Numbered from the stretch's first letter, positions 1-8,218 are shown. The stretch is 27,147 nt of DNA from AEGEAN-183 sp964614345 (GCA_964614345.1 CAZTLP010000014.1:1-27147), one strand, 5' to 3'. The notes: generated by a model not told the origin, from the letters alone. A program made the numbers and translations.

Positions 1-627
1 CTCATGCAAATCAATCCTAAATATGATGGAAAGGGCAAGGAGCAAGTGTTAAATGAATACTTTGGAAATTTAAAATTAGGGGATGCAAGTGGCGATCTAG
101 CAATCGTTAGTTATGACATTGAAGAGAGGAAGCCACTCTTATTAACTTCTTATGGGAACTCTAACATTTCAGCTATAGATGCTGGCCATGCTTCTAGTGC
201 AGCACCAATTTATTATCCAACTGCCAGAGTTGGAAATCGTTATCTTATTGATGGGGGAATAGTTGCTAACAACCCTGTTCTTCATGGATATGCTGAAGTA
301 AAAAAACTCTACCCAGATAGTAATGTGAAAATTCTGAGTGTAGGCACCGGTTTGAATAAAAGACCTTTGAAAGGCAAGGCTTCGCAAAAATGGGGTTTAA
401 TTGGTTGGTTAATGCATGATCTCTTTGGCCTTATGCTGGAAAGTAGTTTGGATCATGAAATAGCCACTGAAATAATTGGTAAGGACTATATTAGAGTTAA
501 TTCCCCTTTAGGAAAGGTTAATCGCAGATTGGACGACAATAATAAAAGAAATCTAAATAATATAAGGAAAATGGGAGAGACTTGGTGGCAAGAGTTTGGA
601 GATTCTGTTCTTGATCTTTTAAGTTAA
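1..627 (+). CDS. Patatin-like phospholipase, C-terminal part (5' end outside window)
   Basis: The reading frame is open from the first base of the window, so the N-terminal part, which would carry the oxyanion-hole glycines and the GxSxG nucleophile, lies upstream. What remains shows the second half of a patatin fold: SAAPIYYPT, then LIDGGIVANNPV. The DGG Asp in that segment is the partner of the missing catalytic Ser in the Ser-Asp dyad. The segment NVKILSVGTG follows, as is usual in bacterial patatins. The expected role is a lipid acyl hydrolase acting on phospholipid or neutral lipid; the substrate cannot be read from the sequence. The stop codon lies 4 nt before the M48 protease start, so the two genes are probably co-transcribed. 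Confidence in the family is high, in the substrate nil. Confidence 0.85.
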   Translation, partial: LMQINPKYDGKGKEQVLNEYFGNLKLGDASGDLAIVSYDIEERKPLLLTSYGNSNISAIDAGHASSAAPIYYPTARVGNRYLIDGGIVANNPVLHGYAEVKKLYPDSNVKILSVGTGLNKRPLKGKASQKWGLIGWLMHDLFGLMLESSLDHEIATEIIGKDYIRVNSPLGKVNRRLDDNNKRNLNNIRKMGETWWQEFGDSVLDLLS

Positions 628-631
628 GGAA

Positions 632-2068
632 ATGCAATTTCTAAAACTATTAATTAGTGTTTCTTTACTCTGTTTTATTATTTCTTGTTCGGTTAACCCT
701 GTAACAGGTGAAAGAGATTTTGTTCTCATGTCAGAGGATGCAGAACTGGAAATGGGAAGGGCTTACAATTCACAAATACTTCAATCCTATCGAGTTTACG
801 ATGACTCTCAAATTCAAAATTATGTGCAATCAATAGGGGAGTCTCTAGCTAAAACAAGCCACAGGTCAAACCTTATTTACAGATTCACAGTTTTAGATAG
901 CCCTGAAGTCAATGCCTTTGCTCTTCCTGGCGGATACATATTTATAAATAGAGGTTTGATGGCCTATCTTTCTGATGAAGAAGAGCTTGCTGCAGTTTTG
1001 GGGCATGAGATAGGTCATGTAACTGCTAGACATAGTGTTAGGCAAATTTCTCAAGCTCAGTTACTCAACATAGTTTCATATGCTGTAGCCAGGAAGGCTG
1101 GATCAGCAGCTGGAGACCTTACTAATATAGCTAGTGGAGCTTTAGTTGCTGGATATGGTAGAGATATGGAACTTCAAGCGGACTCTTTGGGCGCTGAGTA
1201 TATGGTTAAACAAGGTTATTCTGCATCTGGCATGATAAACACAATTTCCGTTCTAAAAGAGCACGAAATTTATTCGAATGAAGTGTCAAAAAGAAGAGGA
1301 GCTACCCAACAAACCTATCATGGTCTTTTTTCTTCCCATCCTTCCAACGACAATCGTTTAAAAGAAATCATTAAAGAAGCAGATAATTTAAAACAAATTA
1401 GTCGTAGCTTTAATTCCGAAGACTACTTGGAAACAATTGAAGGGATGGTCTATGGAGACAGCGAGGCCGCGGGAGTAAGGAGAGAGGATGGTTTTTATCA
1501 CAAAGATTTAGACATAAGGTTAATCTCACCTAGAAATTGGGAAATTATTAACACACCAAATTCTCTATTTTTTATAGCAAAGGATGGTGAAGCTTCTTTA
1601 CAGGTTAGTGTGTCTGATCAAGTGAGAAAGGAGACTCCTAAAGAGTACTTGGAAAGGTTAGTCTCAGGAGGCTTATATCAATCCAAAGTTCTATTGTTGG
1701 GAGGTTATCAGGCTTTTTCAGCACTTTTAGAAGATAGCTCAGGAACAGCCAGGGTGGCAATTGTGTTTAAAGACAAGAGTATATTTACTTTTTATGGAGC
1801 AACAAAACAAAATGGGGTTGATATAAACCGATTCGATAGTGAATTTTTAGCTATTATTGAAAGTTTCCGAGGTTTAAATTCTAACGAATCAAAATTAGCT
1901 AAGCCCCTTAGAATTAAATCTTACAGAGTAAGGAAAGGAGATACTTATAGATTGTTAGCGGAAAAAAGCTCTATTCCATTTGATCCAGAACAACGACTAA
2001 GACTACTTAATGGAGATTATCCTTCCGGAAATCTCAAAGTAGGGACTTTGATTAAGATAGTTGAGTAA
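632..2068 (+). CDS. M48-family zinc metalloprotease, predicted lipoprotein
   Basis: A 478-residue protein with a lipoprotein signal: a hydrophobic stretch over residues 4-18, then Cys19 (IISC lipobox), so the mature protein should be lipidated and held in a periplasm-facing membrane. The zinc site is intact: HEIGH at 125-129 gives two His ligands and the catalytic Glu, and ELQAD at 179-183 supplies the third ligand, Glu179. VNAFALPGGYIFINRG just before it is typical of periplasmic M48 proteases (BepA, LoiP), which degrade misassembled outer-membrane proteins. After the protease domain (to about residue 250) comes a region of unclear fold. The last ~48 residues, beginning YRVRKGDTYRLLAEKSS, look like a degenerate LysM or LysM-like unit. 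The start is fixed by the signal peptide, since the next Met would remove it. The gene ends 5 nt from the convergent SDR. The family is sure; BepA orthology is not claimed. Confidence 0.9.
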   Translation: MQFLKLLISVSLLCFIISCSVNPVTGERDFVLMSEDAELEMGRAYNSQILQSYRVYDDSQIQNYVQSIGESLAKTSHRSNLIYRFTVLDSPEVNAFALPGGYIFINRGLMAYLSDEEELAAVLGHEIGHVTARHSVRQISQAQLLNIVSYAVARKAGSAAGDLTNIASGALVAGYGRDMELQADSLGAEYMVKQGYSASGMINTISVLKEHEIYSNEVSKRRGATQQTYHGLFSSHPSNDNRLKEIIKEADNLKQISRSFNSEDYLETIEGMVYGDSEAAGVRREDGFYHKDLDIRLISPRNWEIINTPNSLFFIAKDGEASLQVSVSDQVRKETPKEYLERLVSGGLYQSKVLLLGGYQAFSALLEDSSGTARVAIVFKDKSIFTFYGATKQNGVDINRFDSEFLAIIESFRGLNSNESKLAKPLRIKSYRVRKGDTYRLLAEKSSIPFDPEQRLRLLNGDYPSGNLKVGTLIKIVE

Positions 2069-2073
2069 TTGGA

Positions 2074-2838
2074 CTAAAGAGGATTAATTACATGACCCCC
2101 GTCTACTGTAATCACTGATCCAGTCATAAAAGAAGATGCATCACTTGCTAACAACAATAGAGCACCATCTAACTCAGACTCTAAACCAAGTCGTTTCATT
2201 GGAATTTTACTTATGTATCCCTGACCTTCATCGGTATCAAAGAATTCCTGATTAATTTCTGTAAGAATATAACCAGGAGCTAGAGCATTCACTCTGATAT
2301 TTGATCTGGCTAACTCAAGAGCCATACTCTTGGTTAATTGGACTAAAGCTGCCTTTGCTGAAGCATAGCTCGCAAGATTTAAACCAACTCTTTCTGCCAA
2401 AATGGAGGCTATATTAATTATGCTTCCTCCCCCTTCATTTTTTAACATGATATCTGTTGCCATTTTGGCTATTCTGAAAGCACCATTTAAGTTTGTTTCT
2501 AAAACGCTTAGCCAACTGTCTTCGCTAATGTCTTTAAATTTAACTGGATCTGATATCCCTGCATTATTTATGACTATATCTAATTGGCCTATTGTGTTTT
2601 CGATTTCCTCTTTAAGGTTATTAACACTTTCTTTTGAGGTCACATCTAAATCAACAATAAAAGAGTCATTCTTGAGTTCACTCTTTAATTTTTTCATGTT
2701 CTCAACTCTTCTAGCTGCCAGAATGGTTTTAGCACCATTAGCAGAAAGGGTTTTAGCAAAATGTCTACCTAAACCGGAAGAAGCTCCTGTAATGAGCGCA
2801 ACCTTCCCAGACAGGTCAAAAGGGTTTTCTTTTTCCAT
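2074..2838 (-). CDS. Short-chain dehydrogenase/reductase (classical SDR, FabG-like)
   Basis: A 254-residue classical SDR with all signatures: TGASSGLG cofactor loop at 17-24, NNAG at 91-94, and a complete tetrad of Asn116, Ser145, Tyr158 and Lys162 (YASAK). The C-terminal MTGSVITVDGG segment is the usual FabG-like ending. The AARR stretch after the second strand (41-44), with basic residues, favours NADP(H), which is inference. It would reduce or oxidise a carbonyl/alcohol in the cytoplasm; the substrate is unknown. It starts 2 nt after the stop of the upstream glutamine-synthetase-like gene on the same strand, so the two almost certainly form an operon and may act on one pathway. A full-length fatty-acid FabG role is possible, but the partner gene argues for a catabolic or special-metabolite role. 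Confidence 0.9.
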   Translation of the reverse strand: MEKENPFDLSGKVALITGASSGLGRHFAKTLSANGAKTILAARRVENMKKLKSELKNDSFIVDLDVTSKESVNNLKEEIENTIGQLDIVINNAGISDPVKFKDISEDSWLSVLETNLNGAFRIAKMATDIMLKNEGGGSIINIASILAERVGLNLASYASAKAALVQLTKSMALELARSNIRVNALAPGYILTEINQEFFDTDEGQGYISKIPMKRLGLESELDGALLLLASDASSFMTGSVITVDGGHVINPL

Positions 2839-2840
2839 AT

Positions 2841-4229
2841 TTAGATTATTTCAAAATACCTTTCTAATTCCCAACTAGAGATTGTTTGTCCCTTTTCAAA
2901 TAAAGGTTTGTTATTCAAGAACTGTTCATATTCCCAAATTCGAGAAGCAGAAAAATGATCCACAAACTGGTCTCCCCAAATAGATCTTGCAGCTTGGGAT
3001 TTTTTAAAGAGCTCAGCTGCCTCCAATAGAGTGCTAGGAACTCTATAAGTTTCTTCTGTCTTCAAAGTGTAAGCTTCACCGGATGTAGGGTCTGTGGGTT
3101 GAATTCTTTCTTTAATTCCTAAAAATCCTGCAGCGAAAGTAGCAGCTAAAGCTAGATATGGATTTGCATCAGCACCCGCCAGTCTATTTTCTATTCTTTG
3201 AGAGTCCGGTGTTCCTTCAATCACTCTAAATCCTGTAGTTCTATTTTCCTTTCCCCAAGTCATGTTAATGGGTGCCCAAGCTCCCACGCACAAGCGTTTA
3301 TAAGAATTTGTAGTAGGTGCGATCATTGCCATAAACTCTCTACTATATTTTTGTAGTCCCCCAAGGAAATTAGTCATCAACTCACTCATTCCTCCTCCTT
3401 CATTACAAAATACCGGCCTATTTTCAAGATCTAATAAAGAACAATGTATATGGCCTGATTGACCGGGGTATTTTTCAGACCATTTAGCCATAAAGGTAGC
3501 CATAAGGTTTTTTCTCTGTGCTAGAACTTTCATAAAAGTTTTAAATAAAACAGCTTTATCTGCTGAGTTTAGAACTTCATCTACTCCAATAGCAGCCTCT
3601 AAAACACCCGGTCCTGTTTCGGTATGTAAACCTTCAAGAGGAAAATCCATAACCGAACCCATTTTTAATATTTCCTGATATAAGTCAGAATGAGTTGAGC
3701 TTCTCAACATAGAATAACCAAACATCCCAGGTGTAAAATAAGACAGGTTCTTAAATCCTTTATCTCTTACAGAGATTGGAGATTCATTAAATAAAAAGAA
3801 TTCATACTCTAGGGCTGATTTACCTTTAAAGCCAGATTCTCTTAAAAGTCTTAGGACCTTTTTTAAAACACTTCTAGGGCAAACTTCTCCGTCTTTTAAT
3901 TCAGAAAGGAAAAGGGGCGTGTTCTTTTCAAAAGGGATAGTTCTTTTAGAGTCTAAAATAATTTTGACAGTTTGATCAGGAAAACCTGTATGCCAACCTG
4001 TAAATAAATTCTGCTCATCTGAAACATTAAATTCATAGAGTTCATCAGAGCTATCCCAACCAAAGATGACGTCGCAAAACCCATAACCCGATTCAATGGA
4101 TTTAAGAAACTTATCAACATGCATGTATTTACCTCTAAGCACGCCATCAATATCTGTAATTGCAACTTTTACATACTCAACATCATTCTGTTGAAGGGCT
4201 AGTTTTATTTCTTGGCTACCTACTTCCAT
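2841..4229 (-). CDS. Glutamine synthetase family ligase (PuuA/type III-like)
   Basis: A 462-residue protein with the complete glutamine synthetase fold: beta-grasp N-terminus (VKVAITDIDGVLRGKYM, about 20-36) and catalytic domain with metal ligands Glu141/Glu143 (EYEFF), Glu204 and Glu211 (HTETGPGVLE), His260 (SGHIH), substrate and ATP residues around NSYKRL (308-313), and Glu347/Arg349 before NPYLALA. It lacks the length and adenylylation-loop character of housekeeping GlnA-I. The opening TDIDGVLRGKY is typical of the gamma-glutamylpolyamine synthetase (PuuA) / FluG / type III group, which joins the gamma-carboxyl of glutamate to an amine using ATP. The amine partner cannot be inferred. It is the first gene of a two-gene operon with an SDR, which fits an amine-degradation or conjugation pathway rather than ammonia assimilation. 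No Shine-Dalgarno is evident before the ATG at 4229. Confidence 0.88.
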   Translation of the reverse strand: MEVGSQEIKLALQQNDVEYVKVAITDIDGVLRGKYMHVDKFLKSIESGYGFCDVIFGWDSSDELYEFNVSDEQNLFTGWHTGFPDQTVKIILDSKRTIPFEKNTPLFLSELKDGEVCPRSVLKKVLRLLRESGFKGKSALEYEFFLFNESPISVRDKGFKNLSYFTPGMFGYSMLRSSTHSDLYQEILKMGSVMDFPLEGLHTETGPGVLEAAIGVDEVLNSADKAVLFKTFMKVLAQRKNLMATFMAKWSEKYPGQSGHIHCSLLDLENRPVFCNEGGGMSELMTNFLGGLQKYSREFMAMIAPTTNSYKRLCVGAWAPINMTWGKENRTTGFRVIEGTPDSQRIENRLAGADANPYLALAATFAAGFLGIKERIQPTDPTSGEAYTLKTEETYRVPSTLLEAAELFKKSQAARSIWGDQFVDHFSASRIWEYEQFLNNKPLFEKGQTISSWELERYFEII

Positions 4230-4321
4230 AAGTCAATATTAACTCGGATTGATATTATTCATAAAGAGACTGTTAAAATAGCTCCAAAATTCAAGATCTT
4301 GTTTATTAAGTTCAATTTATC
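4230..4321. other. Divergent intergenic region between GS-like operon and gpsA
   Basis: This 92-nt AT-rich gap separates two divergent operons and must hold both promoters. A rightward candidate is listed separately. For the leftward operon I see only loose -10-like sequence (TAATAT on the minus strand near 4254-4259) with no convincing -35. There is no open reading frame and no clear palindromic operator. Confidence 0.6.
4249..4279 (+). promoter_or_regulatory. Candidate sigma-70 promoter for gpsA
   Basis: TTGATA at 4249-4254 is a fair -35. TAAAAT at 4274-4279 is a good -10 (5 of 6), preceded by TGT, making an extended -10. The spacer is 19 nt, longer than ideal, which the extended -10 could offset. 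Transcription would begin near 4286, leaving a leader of about 36 nt before gpsA. Confidence 0.35.
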
Positions 4322-5326
4322 ATGATGAGAGAGATAGCCATCTTAGGTGGAGGAAGCTGGGGTACCGTTCTGGCTAATCTCGCTTCTATAAATGGAAATA
4401 AGGTTACCTTATGGATGAGAGACGAAGCTAATGTTAAATCAATAAATGAAACCCACTTAAATACAAAATACCTACCGGACTATTTGCTGGACGAAAACCT
4501 AACTGCAACAAGCAGAATAGAAGATATTAGGTCGTGTCAATTTATTCTTTTTTGTGTTCCAAGTAATTCATTCAAAGAAGTTTTAAACAAATCTGCGAAA
4601 TATATTGTCTCTGACGCTTTTTTAGTAAGCGCAACTAAAGGCATTGAAGAAGAAGAATTTCTTTTGATGAGTCAAATATTAGAGAATGAAACTAAGGGCC
4701 ATGATATAGGAGTGATAAGCGGCCCTAATCTAGCTCAAGAAATTTCTCTTAACCAACTAACCGGTACTGTTATAGCTAGTAAAAGTAAAGTTTTGCAAGA
4801 TGAGTGCATAAAAATATTTTCTTCGAATTCATTTCGCTTGTATACAAATGATGACCCTTACGGAGTTGAATTGGGCGGAGCTTTGAAGAATATTTATGCT
4901 ATTGCTTGCGGGATTGCCGATGGACTTGATTCTGGAGAAAATACAATAGGTATGATCATGACCAGAGGACTTGCCGAGATGAGCAGATTTGCTGTAAATC
5001 AAGGAGCAGATCCTATGACTTTTTTAGGTCTTTCAGGAGTAGGTGACTTAATAACAACTTGCGCTTCTCCTTTAAGCAGAAACCATGCTTTGGGGAAGCT
5101 AATAGGTAAGGGGCTTCAAATTGAAGAAGCTCAAAAAGAAATAGGCCAGACAACAGAAGGTTTGAAGACTCTAAGGGTTGTTTGGAAGAAGGCGAAGGAA
5201 GAGGGCATCGAAATGCCGATTGTAAATTCCTTGTATAAAATCATTTACGGCAAAGAATCTCTAGAGGGATCCATTGAGAAAGTTTTAGGCACAGATCAAC
5301 CTAAAGATGTAGAATTCTCTAGATAA
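4322..5326 (+). CDS. gpsA: Glycerol-3-phosphate dehydrogenase [NAD(P)+]
   Basis: A 334-residue cytoplasmic enzyme that reduces dihydroxyacetone phosphate to sn-glycerol 3-phosphate, the backbone precursor of phospholipids. The N-terminus has the dinucleotide motif LGGGSWGTVLA (8-18). ISGPNLAQEI in the middle and GVELGGALKNIYAIACGIADGL, with the conserved catalytic Lys at about residue 189, are GpsA signatures, as are GLAEM and GLSGVGDLITTC further on. Length matches the family (about 330-340). Two adjacent ATGs (4322 and 4325) could start translation; the choice changes one residue. The DUF4389 gene follows after 16 nt and is probably co-transcribed. Confidence 0.96.
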   Translation: MMREIAILGGGSWGTVLANLASINGNKVTLWMRDEANVKSINETHLNTKYLPDYLLDENLTATSRIEDIRSCQFILFCVPSNSFKEVLNKSAKYIVSDAFLVSATKGIEEEEFLLMSQILENETKGHDIGVISGPNLAQEISLNQLTGTVIASKSKVLQDECIKIFSSNSFRLYTNDDPYGVELGGALKNIYAIACGIADGLDSGENTIGMIMTRGLAEMSRFAVNQGADPMTFLGLSGVGDLITTCASPLSRNHALGKLIGKGLQIEEAQKEIGQTTEGLKTLRVVWKKAKEEGIEMPIVNSLYKIIYGKESLEGSIEKVLGTDQPKDVEFSR

Positions 5327-5342
5327 TTAAAAAGTTATATTT

Positions 5343-5660
5343 ATGAGTAAGAAATTTGAAGAAGAGAAAATAGATACGGCAGAGTTAAAAGAAAATGTCT
5401 TTAATCAAGGTAAATGGTTAAGGCTTCTATGGATTGCTTTATTTCTATTTATTTATGCATGGGCCTCAATAGTTCTTTACATAATTGCGGTGCTGCAATT
5501 TTTATTTAATTTATTTACTGATAACCCTAATAAAAGCTTAAGCGAATTGGCTGCTTTATTTAGAGATTGGATGGTTCAGATTATAAATTTTGTAACCTAC
5601 CAAGAAACTGATAAACCTTACCCTTTTAGTGAGTTTCCAAAAAAAAGGGGAAAAAAATGA
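5343..5660 (+). CDS. DUF4389 family small membrane protein
   Basis: A 105-residue protein with a charged N-terminus (1-25), one long or two closely spaced hydrophobic segments over about residues 27-59, an amphipathic stretch (SLSELAALFRDWMVQIINFVTY), then the conserved ending YPFSEFPKKRG. The pattern WLRLL...LYIIAVLQFLFNLFT...PYPFS matches DUF4389 (PF14333) proteins of Gammaproteobacteria as I remember them. Function is unknown; an inner-membrane location is likely. Its stop overlaps the start of the next gene in ATGA (5657-5660), so translation of the glutathione transferase is probably coupled to it. Confidence 0.8.
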   Translation: MSKKFEEEKIDTAELKENVFNQGKWLRLLWIALFLFIYAWASIVLYIIAVLQFLFNLFTDNPNKSLSELAALFRDWMVQIINFVTYQETDKPYPFSEFPKKRGKK

Positions 5661-6334
5661 TAGAGCTTTATACAGCCCCCACTCCTAATGGCCATAAAAT
5701 CAGCATAGCTTTGGAAGAAATGGACCTACCTTATGAAGTAAAACTTGTAAATATTGGAGAAGGGGAGCAAAAAAAAGAAGAATTTTTAGCTATTTGCCCG
5801 AATGGTCGTATTCCGGCAATAGTAGATACCGATAATAATAATTTCGCTGTATTTGAATCCGGCGCGATTCTTTTGTACTTGGCAGAAATTTCTGGTGGAA
5901 AATTCTTACCTCAGGACTCTCTTAAACGATCAGAAGTTATTCAATGGTTAATGTTCCAAATGGCTGGAGTAGGCCCTATGCAAGGACAAGCCAACGTATT
6001 TTTTCGATATTTTCCTGAAAAACTTCAATCTGCAATTGATAGATATCAGAATGAAACTAAAAGGCTTTATACAGTTCTGGATACTCAACTTAAAGGTAAA
6101 GACTTTATTTGTGATGAATTAACTATCGCAGATTTTGCTACTTTTCCCTGGGTTAATATTCATGAGTGGTCTGGTGTAGAAATCAGTGATTTAAAAAATC
6201 TAAGTGCTTGGGTTGAGAGATGTAGGGAAAGGCCTGGTTTTAAAGCGGGTCTAAATGTACCAAAAAGACCTGAGAGAAAAGATGTTGACCCTGAAGAGGT
6301 AAAAAAAGCAGCAGCTAAAATGTTACAAAAATAG
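5657..6334 (+). CDS. Glutathione S-transferase family protein, YfcG-like
   Basis: A 225-residue protein with the thioredoxin-fold N-terminal domain (IELYTAPTPNGHKISIALEE, 2-21; NGRIPAIVD with the cis-Pro, then FESGAILLYLAE, which binds glutathione) and an all-helical C-terminal domain ending in a Lys-rich tail. TAPTPNGHK and FESGAILLYLAE are close to E. coli YfcG and YghU, the nu-class enzymes that bind two glutathiones and reduce disulfides or peroxides. A role in thiol redox or organic peroxide reduction in the cytoplasm is therefore likely. Conjugation of an electrophile made by the neighbouring oxidoreductases is an alternative. The start is set by the ATGA overlap with the DUF4389 gene. 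The next SDR begins 18 nt downstream on the same strand. Confidence 0.88.
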   Translation: MIELYTAPTPNGHKISIALEEMDLPYEVKLVNIGEGEQKKEEFLAICPNGRIPAIVDTDNNNFAVFESGAILLYLAEISGGKFLPQDSLKRSEVIQWLMFQMAGVGPMQGQANVFFRYFPEKLQSAIDRYQNETKRLYTVLDTQLKGKDFICDELTIADFATFPWVNIHEWSGVEISDLKNLSAWVERCRERPGFKAGLNVPKRPERKDVDPEEVKKAAAKMLQK

Positions 6335-6352
6335 TTTTTTCTTAAATTAAAT

Positions 6353-7294
6353 ATGGATAGTTTTGAAAATAAGATAGCTGTAGTTACTGGCGGTGGCGCA
6401 GGTATGGGCAGAGAGTTAGTCAGACAGCTAGCTAAAGAAGGTTGCAACATTGCTTTGTGCGATGTGATGGAAGAAAACATGCAAGAGACTGTTGATATAG
6501 TGTCTTCTGAATCTCCCGAAGTTAAGATAACAAGCTTCAAATGTGATGTCTCCTTGGAAGGAGATGTCTTTTCTTTCAAAGATAAGGTTATTGAAGAGCA
6601 TAAAACTGATCACATTAATCTTCTTTTTAATAATGCAGGAATCGGAGGAGGAGGTAGTTTTTTACAAGGCGATCAAGAAGAATGGGAAAAAACTTTTGCC
6701 ATTTGTTGGCATGGGGTTTACTACTGCTCCAGGGCCTTCATGCCTTATTTAGTAGCAAGCACAGAAGGACATATCATCAATACCAGTAGTGTTAATGGAT
6801 TTTGGGCTTCTTTAGGCGGATTTCCTCACACCTCCTATTCTGCTGCAAAGTTTGCTGTCAAAGGTTTCACTGAAGCCTTAATTCAGGATTTGAGGCTTAA
6901 TGCACCTCATGTAAATGCTTCTGTTGTCATGCCTGGTCACATAGGAACATCTATAGCTCTAAATTCTGGCAAAATTTTAGGACATGCAGACGCCGAAGAA
7001 TTATCCGATGAGGAAATAGAAGAAATGAAGAAAGTATGGATCTCATTAGGTGCACCTGTACATAATTATTCTAACGATCAGATAAGACAGATGGTTAAGG
7101 AAAGAAGGGAGAGCTTTAAAACTAATGCACCCACCAGTGCTGCACAAGCTGCGGAAATTATATTAAATGGTGTGAAAGAGAAAAGATGGAGAATATTAGT
7201 GGGAGATGATGCCAAGAATTTAGATAAAAAGGTAAGAGAAAATCCTGAAAAGGCTTATGACCCTGACTTTGTATCTCCTTTCAGCATTGAATAA
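6353..7294 (+). CDS. Short-chain dehydrogenase/reductase 1 of a tandem pair; tetrad Asn replaced by Cys
   Basis: A 313-residue SDR with the cofactor loop TGGGAGMG (12-19), CDV acidic strand end (36-38, favouring NAD), NNAG (93-96), Ser146 in NTSS, Tyr162 and Lys166 (YSAAK). At the position of the catalytic-tetrad Asn (three residues before the Gly of the usual NxxG) it has Cys118 in AICWHG, codon TGT. The next gene has the normal Asn there. The C-terminus is longer than in FabG-like SDRs and ends in a region shared with the next gene (AAEIILNGVKEKRWRILVG). The tandem arrangement (15-nt gap) and shared extension show an old duplication. Substrate is unknown; the extended C-terminal type is common among SDRs acting on bulky lipid or steroid-like substrates, which is inference only. 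Confidence 0.88.
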   Translation: MDSFENKIAVVTGGGAGMGRELVRQLAKEGCNIALCDVMEENMQETVDIVSSESPEVKITSFKCDVSLEGDVFSFKDKVIEEHKTDHINLLFNNAGIGGGGSFLQGDQEEWEKTFAICWHGVYYCSRAFMPYLVASTEGHIINTSSVNGFWASLGGFPHTSYSAAKFAVKGFTEALIQDLRLNAPHVNASVVMPGHIGTSIALNSGKILGHADAEELSDEEIEEMKKVWISLGAPVHNYSNDQIRQMVKERRESFKTNAPTSAAQAAEIILNGVKEKRWRILVGDDAKNLDKKVRENPEKAYDPDFVSPFSIE

Positions 7295-7309
7295 TCTAGG
7301 AAAATAAAA

Positions 7310-8218
7310 ATGAAAACTTTTAAAGATAAGGTTGCGGTAATTACAGGAGCTGGTTCAGGAATGGGTCGTTATTTGGCTATTTTATTAGCTAAAGATGGAG
7401 CTGATATTGTGGCTTGTGATGTAAATAAAGAGACGCTAGATGAAACAGTTGAAATGTTACGTAAACATAACGTTTCAGTTTCTTCTCATCTTTTAGATGT
7501 GGCAGACAAAGAAGCTATCGAAGCTCTTCCTCAAAAAGTTGTAGATCAACATGGGAAGGTAGATCTTGTTTTTAATAATGCAGGAGTATCAACAGGAAAA
7601 CATTTTAAGGATATGGAAGAAGAAAATTGGGACTGGGTTATGGACATAAATTTACATGGGGTCATAAATAGTACCAGAGCATTTATTCCTCACTTAAAAG
7701 ATAGGCCTGAAGCAGCTATTATAAATACCTCCTCAATTTTTGGCATGGTAGCTGTTCCTGGTCAAACGGTTTATCATGCAACTAAGTTTGCTGTCAGGGG
7801 CTTTACAGAAAGTCTTGCTTTAGAGATGGCAGAAACTAACGAGAATCTTCAGGTTCATTGTGTTCATCCTGGTCATGTTGGCACTAATATTGTGGCAAAC
7901 TCAAGAATGGATGAGGAATCTTACAAAGAATCTTTAGAGCAAGAAAACAATTCAAGTATATTTACTAGGAATCGTCCAGCTACTATAGAAGAGATGGCAG
8001 AGTCTTTTAAAGAAGGGGGAATGCATCCAAGTAAAGCAGCCCAAATAATATTAAACGGTGTAAAAAAGAAAAAAAGGAGAATATTTATTGGTTTAGATTC
8101 TAAACTTCTAGAATTATCCCAACGAATTTTCCCTAATAAATATCATAGGATTTGGCCTTTTTTCATGATTCCTTTGATGATATTCAGGGATAAGAAACCA
8201 ATAAAATCACTTAATTAA
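7310..8218 (+). CDS. Short-chain dehydrogenase/reductase 2 of a tandem pair
   Basis: A 302-residue SDR and paralogue of the preceding gene. It has TGAGSGMG (12-19), CDV (36-38) suggesting NAD, NNAG (89-92) and an intact tetrad: Asn114 (DINLHG), Ser142 (NTSS), Tyr155 and Lys159 (YHATK). The tail AAQIILNGVKKKKRRIFIG mirrors the first SDR. It is followed by a basic then hydrophobic segment (HRIWPFFMIPLMIF) that could dock on a membrane. A purine-rich stretch (taggaaaa) sits upstream of the ATG. The 3' end overlaps the convergent DUF6285 gene by 12 nt (8207-8218), showing how compact the genome is. Substrate is unknown. Being the catalytically complete partner, it may carry the main activity if the two form a heteromer. 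Confidence 0.9.
   Translation: MKTFKDKVAVITGAGSGMGRYLAILLAKDGADIVACDVNKETLDETVEMLRKHNVSVSSHLLDVADKEAIEALPQKVVDQHGKVDLVFNNAGVSTGKHFKDMEEENWDWVMDINLHGVINSTRAFIPHLKDRPEAAIINTSSIFGMVAVPGQTVYHATKFAVRGFTESLALEMAETNENLQVHCVHPGHVGTNIVANSRMDEESYKESLEQENNSSIFTRNRPATIEEMAESFKEGGMHPSKAAQIILNGVKKKKRRIFIGLDSKLLELSQRIFPNKYHRIWPFFMIPLMIFRDKKPIKSLN

Noticed and set aside
2402..2878. 158-codon open frame on the plus strand
   Set aside because: It is antisense to an SDR with complete motifs, has low-complexity composition and runs into the next gene; it is a mirror of the coding strand.
6160..6579. 139-codon open frame on the minus strand across the GST/SDR 1 junction
   Set aside because: It spans two genuine genes and their gap in antisense, and shows no motif.
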